A stretch of DNA of 64,000 nucleotides, taken from the NCBI GenBank assembly GCA_008508345.1, contig QNGE01003082.1, positions 22,473 to 86,472 on the forward strand, read 5' to 3'. Each line of letters begins with the position of its first letter. Within the stretch, counting starts at the first letter, position 1. Under the pieces are notes generated by a model. That model was not told where the DNA came from. It saw nothing but the letters and a program-made list of their open reading frames with translations, and searched no databases. The position numbers were made by a program, and so were the translations under genes. This DNA comes from Paragonimus westermani (taxonomy: Eukaryota; Platyhelminthes; Trematoda; Plagiorchiida; Troglotrematidae). Shown here piece after piece: positions 63,051-64,000 of the stretch.

Positions 63051-63896
63051 CGTGTTGTCATTCAGGTTACTTTGGGCAAAATATGATGTTGCTGTCAGAA
63101 AGGGTTCACGAGCTGCATGCGAACTAATTCTCCACGGATTCGATTAAACCCACTACAGGTGCAGTCGGTTCTCAAGTCATTGGCACTGAGCACCGGATTA
63201 AACGGAACAAAAAGTTCTCGGTGTATCACTAAGTAGCGATTTCACTTTACTCATTGTCAAATGATTGGATGATTACTTCGCGTTTCCGGAGTCTGTTCAT
63301 TGTCTCTGTTTTGTTCCTGATGAGTGGACTGAACCGTCTGTTATGGAACCCGACTGGAACGACTTTTTGTGGGACTCTTTCACTATAGTCCCTTCAGCAG
63401 TCTGTTGAATTTCAGTGTTTCATGCTCAGATTCAAGGTGAACTCAATAAGGCTGGCTGGTGCTGATCAGATGTTCAGAACTGTCGTATCAGAAGGCTAGG
63501 AAAATGTACCCATAACATTGTCCCAAATGATAGACAGAAATACGAATTGTAAGGCCTTTGTTTGTCCATCACAGTTGATTACCCTGATAGCATAAGTACT
63601 ACCGTGAAGTTAGCTGTTATGTCTTTTGTGATGAGTCTGAGTCCTGTAGTAAGGATGCCATGTCTGACAACTTATATTTGTTGGTTAAGTGGGTCTCCGG
63701 TTCAGATGTAGCATGTGATTATGCGTTTTTCATTGCAAGCTTTGGGGGCTTTGGTTTCGAGGCAATTATCCTTTCCTCCTGTGTTCACTAATCTTCTCGT
63801 CTCATCAAATATTATTAATCGGCCATAAGTTTGTATTACTAACAAGTAGTGTGGCAGATTTATGAATTCAGATGGGACCCAACTGTGAAAAGTCAG
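63051..63896. other. No identifiable feature
   Basis: The first 150 bp may still be LINE endonuclease sequence, too diverged to read. The rest shows nothing recognisable. The 63702-63980 minus frame is a translation of the tRNA-like sequence and its flank. Confidence 0.45.
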
Positions 63897-63976
63897 GGCT
63901 TCGGCTGGATTCGAACCAGCGACAGACACAGCATGCCTCAACGCGGCAAGCGCTCTACCAGCTGAGCTACGAAGCC
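63897..63976 (-). tRNA. tRNA-like sequence, probably a SINE head
   Basis: On the minus strand the acceptor strands GGCTTCG and CGAAGCC pair perfectly. The D arm is GCTC/GAGC, and the T arm GCTGG-TTCGAAT-CCAGC is perfect. A and B boxes are both intact (TAGCTCAGCTGG and GGTTCGAATCC). The middle is wrong for a real tRNA: 31 bases lie between D arm and T arm instead of about 23. The best hairpin there is GCTTGCC/GGCATGC with one T-T mismatch and loop GCGTTGA, which lacks U33, so no anticodon can be assigned. No CCA is encoded. The structure fits a tRNA-derived SINE better than a functional tRNA; the SINE body would extend to lower coordinates, to about 63840 or beyond. A functional tRNA with an intron is less likely. 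Confidence 0.55.
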
Positions 63977-64000
63977 ACACCGGGAGCTCGGAAATTTCAC

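Noticed and set aside
63702..63980. 92-codon minus frame
   Set aside because: It is a translation of the tRNA-like sequence and its flank; such translated tRNA-like repeats are a known source of false proteins.
1..64000. CRISPR arrays, bacterial operons, phage genes, spliced-leader RNA genes
   Set aside because: No regularly spaced repeats, no dense coding and no spliced-leader sequence that I recognise were seen.

Overview
This window looks like eukaryotic, gene-poor, repeat-rich DNA, most probably from a parasitic flatworm (digenean fluke). Three things point there: a tRNA-headed short element carrying a schistosome-Sm-alpha-style hammerhead ribozyme, decayed LINEs of types common in flukes, and long AT-leaning stretches with stop codons in all frames. 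There are no bacterial operons, ribosome-binding sites or dense coding. The assignment to flukes is an inference from the repeats; no host gene confirms it. I found no host exon set I would defend.

Layout. (1) About 87-310 is one copy of a dispersed repeat. About 334-1485 (minus) is a broken N-terminal piece of an R2-like LINE with two degenerate zinc fingers. (2) About 3980-7106 (plus) is a nearly complete but dead LINE: AP-type endonuclease, linker, reverse transcriptase and a C-terminal zinc-finger remnant, split by stops and frameshifts. (3) 9571-10226 is a long inverted repeat, with perfect 130-bp outer arms, around a 277-bp assembly gap; its arms are related to the repeat at 87-310. (4) About 13970-14165 and 29284-29484 are two diverged copies of another unnamed repeat. 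(5) 26058-26246 is an imperfect 80-bp inverted repeat around a 27-bp spacer, each arm holding a hammerhead-like stem-loop. (6) About 35160-35400 is a tRNA-derived SINE with a complete type I hammerhead ribozyme at 35249-35305, the best-supported functional structure here. (7) 43317-43999, 55314-55366 and 56797-56983 hold copies of a two-module repeat (here X and Y), probably related to Penelope-like element ends; a second assembly gap of 418 bp lies between inverted X modules. (8) About 61480-63050 (minus) is a second decayed LINE of the CR1/jockey kind. (9) 63897-63976 (minus) is a tRNA-like sequence, probably the head of another SINE.

The parts are layers of insertions, not a working pathway. 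The protein-coding elements are dead. The hammerhead SINE keeps all its core ribozyme bases and could still act if transcribed. The stretches between elements show nothing I can identify.
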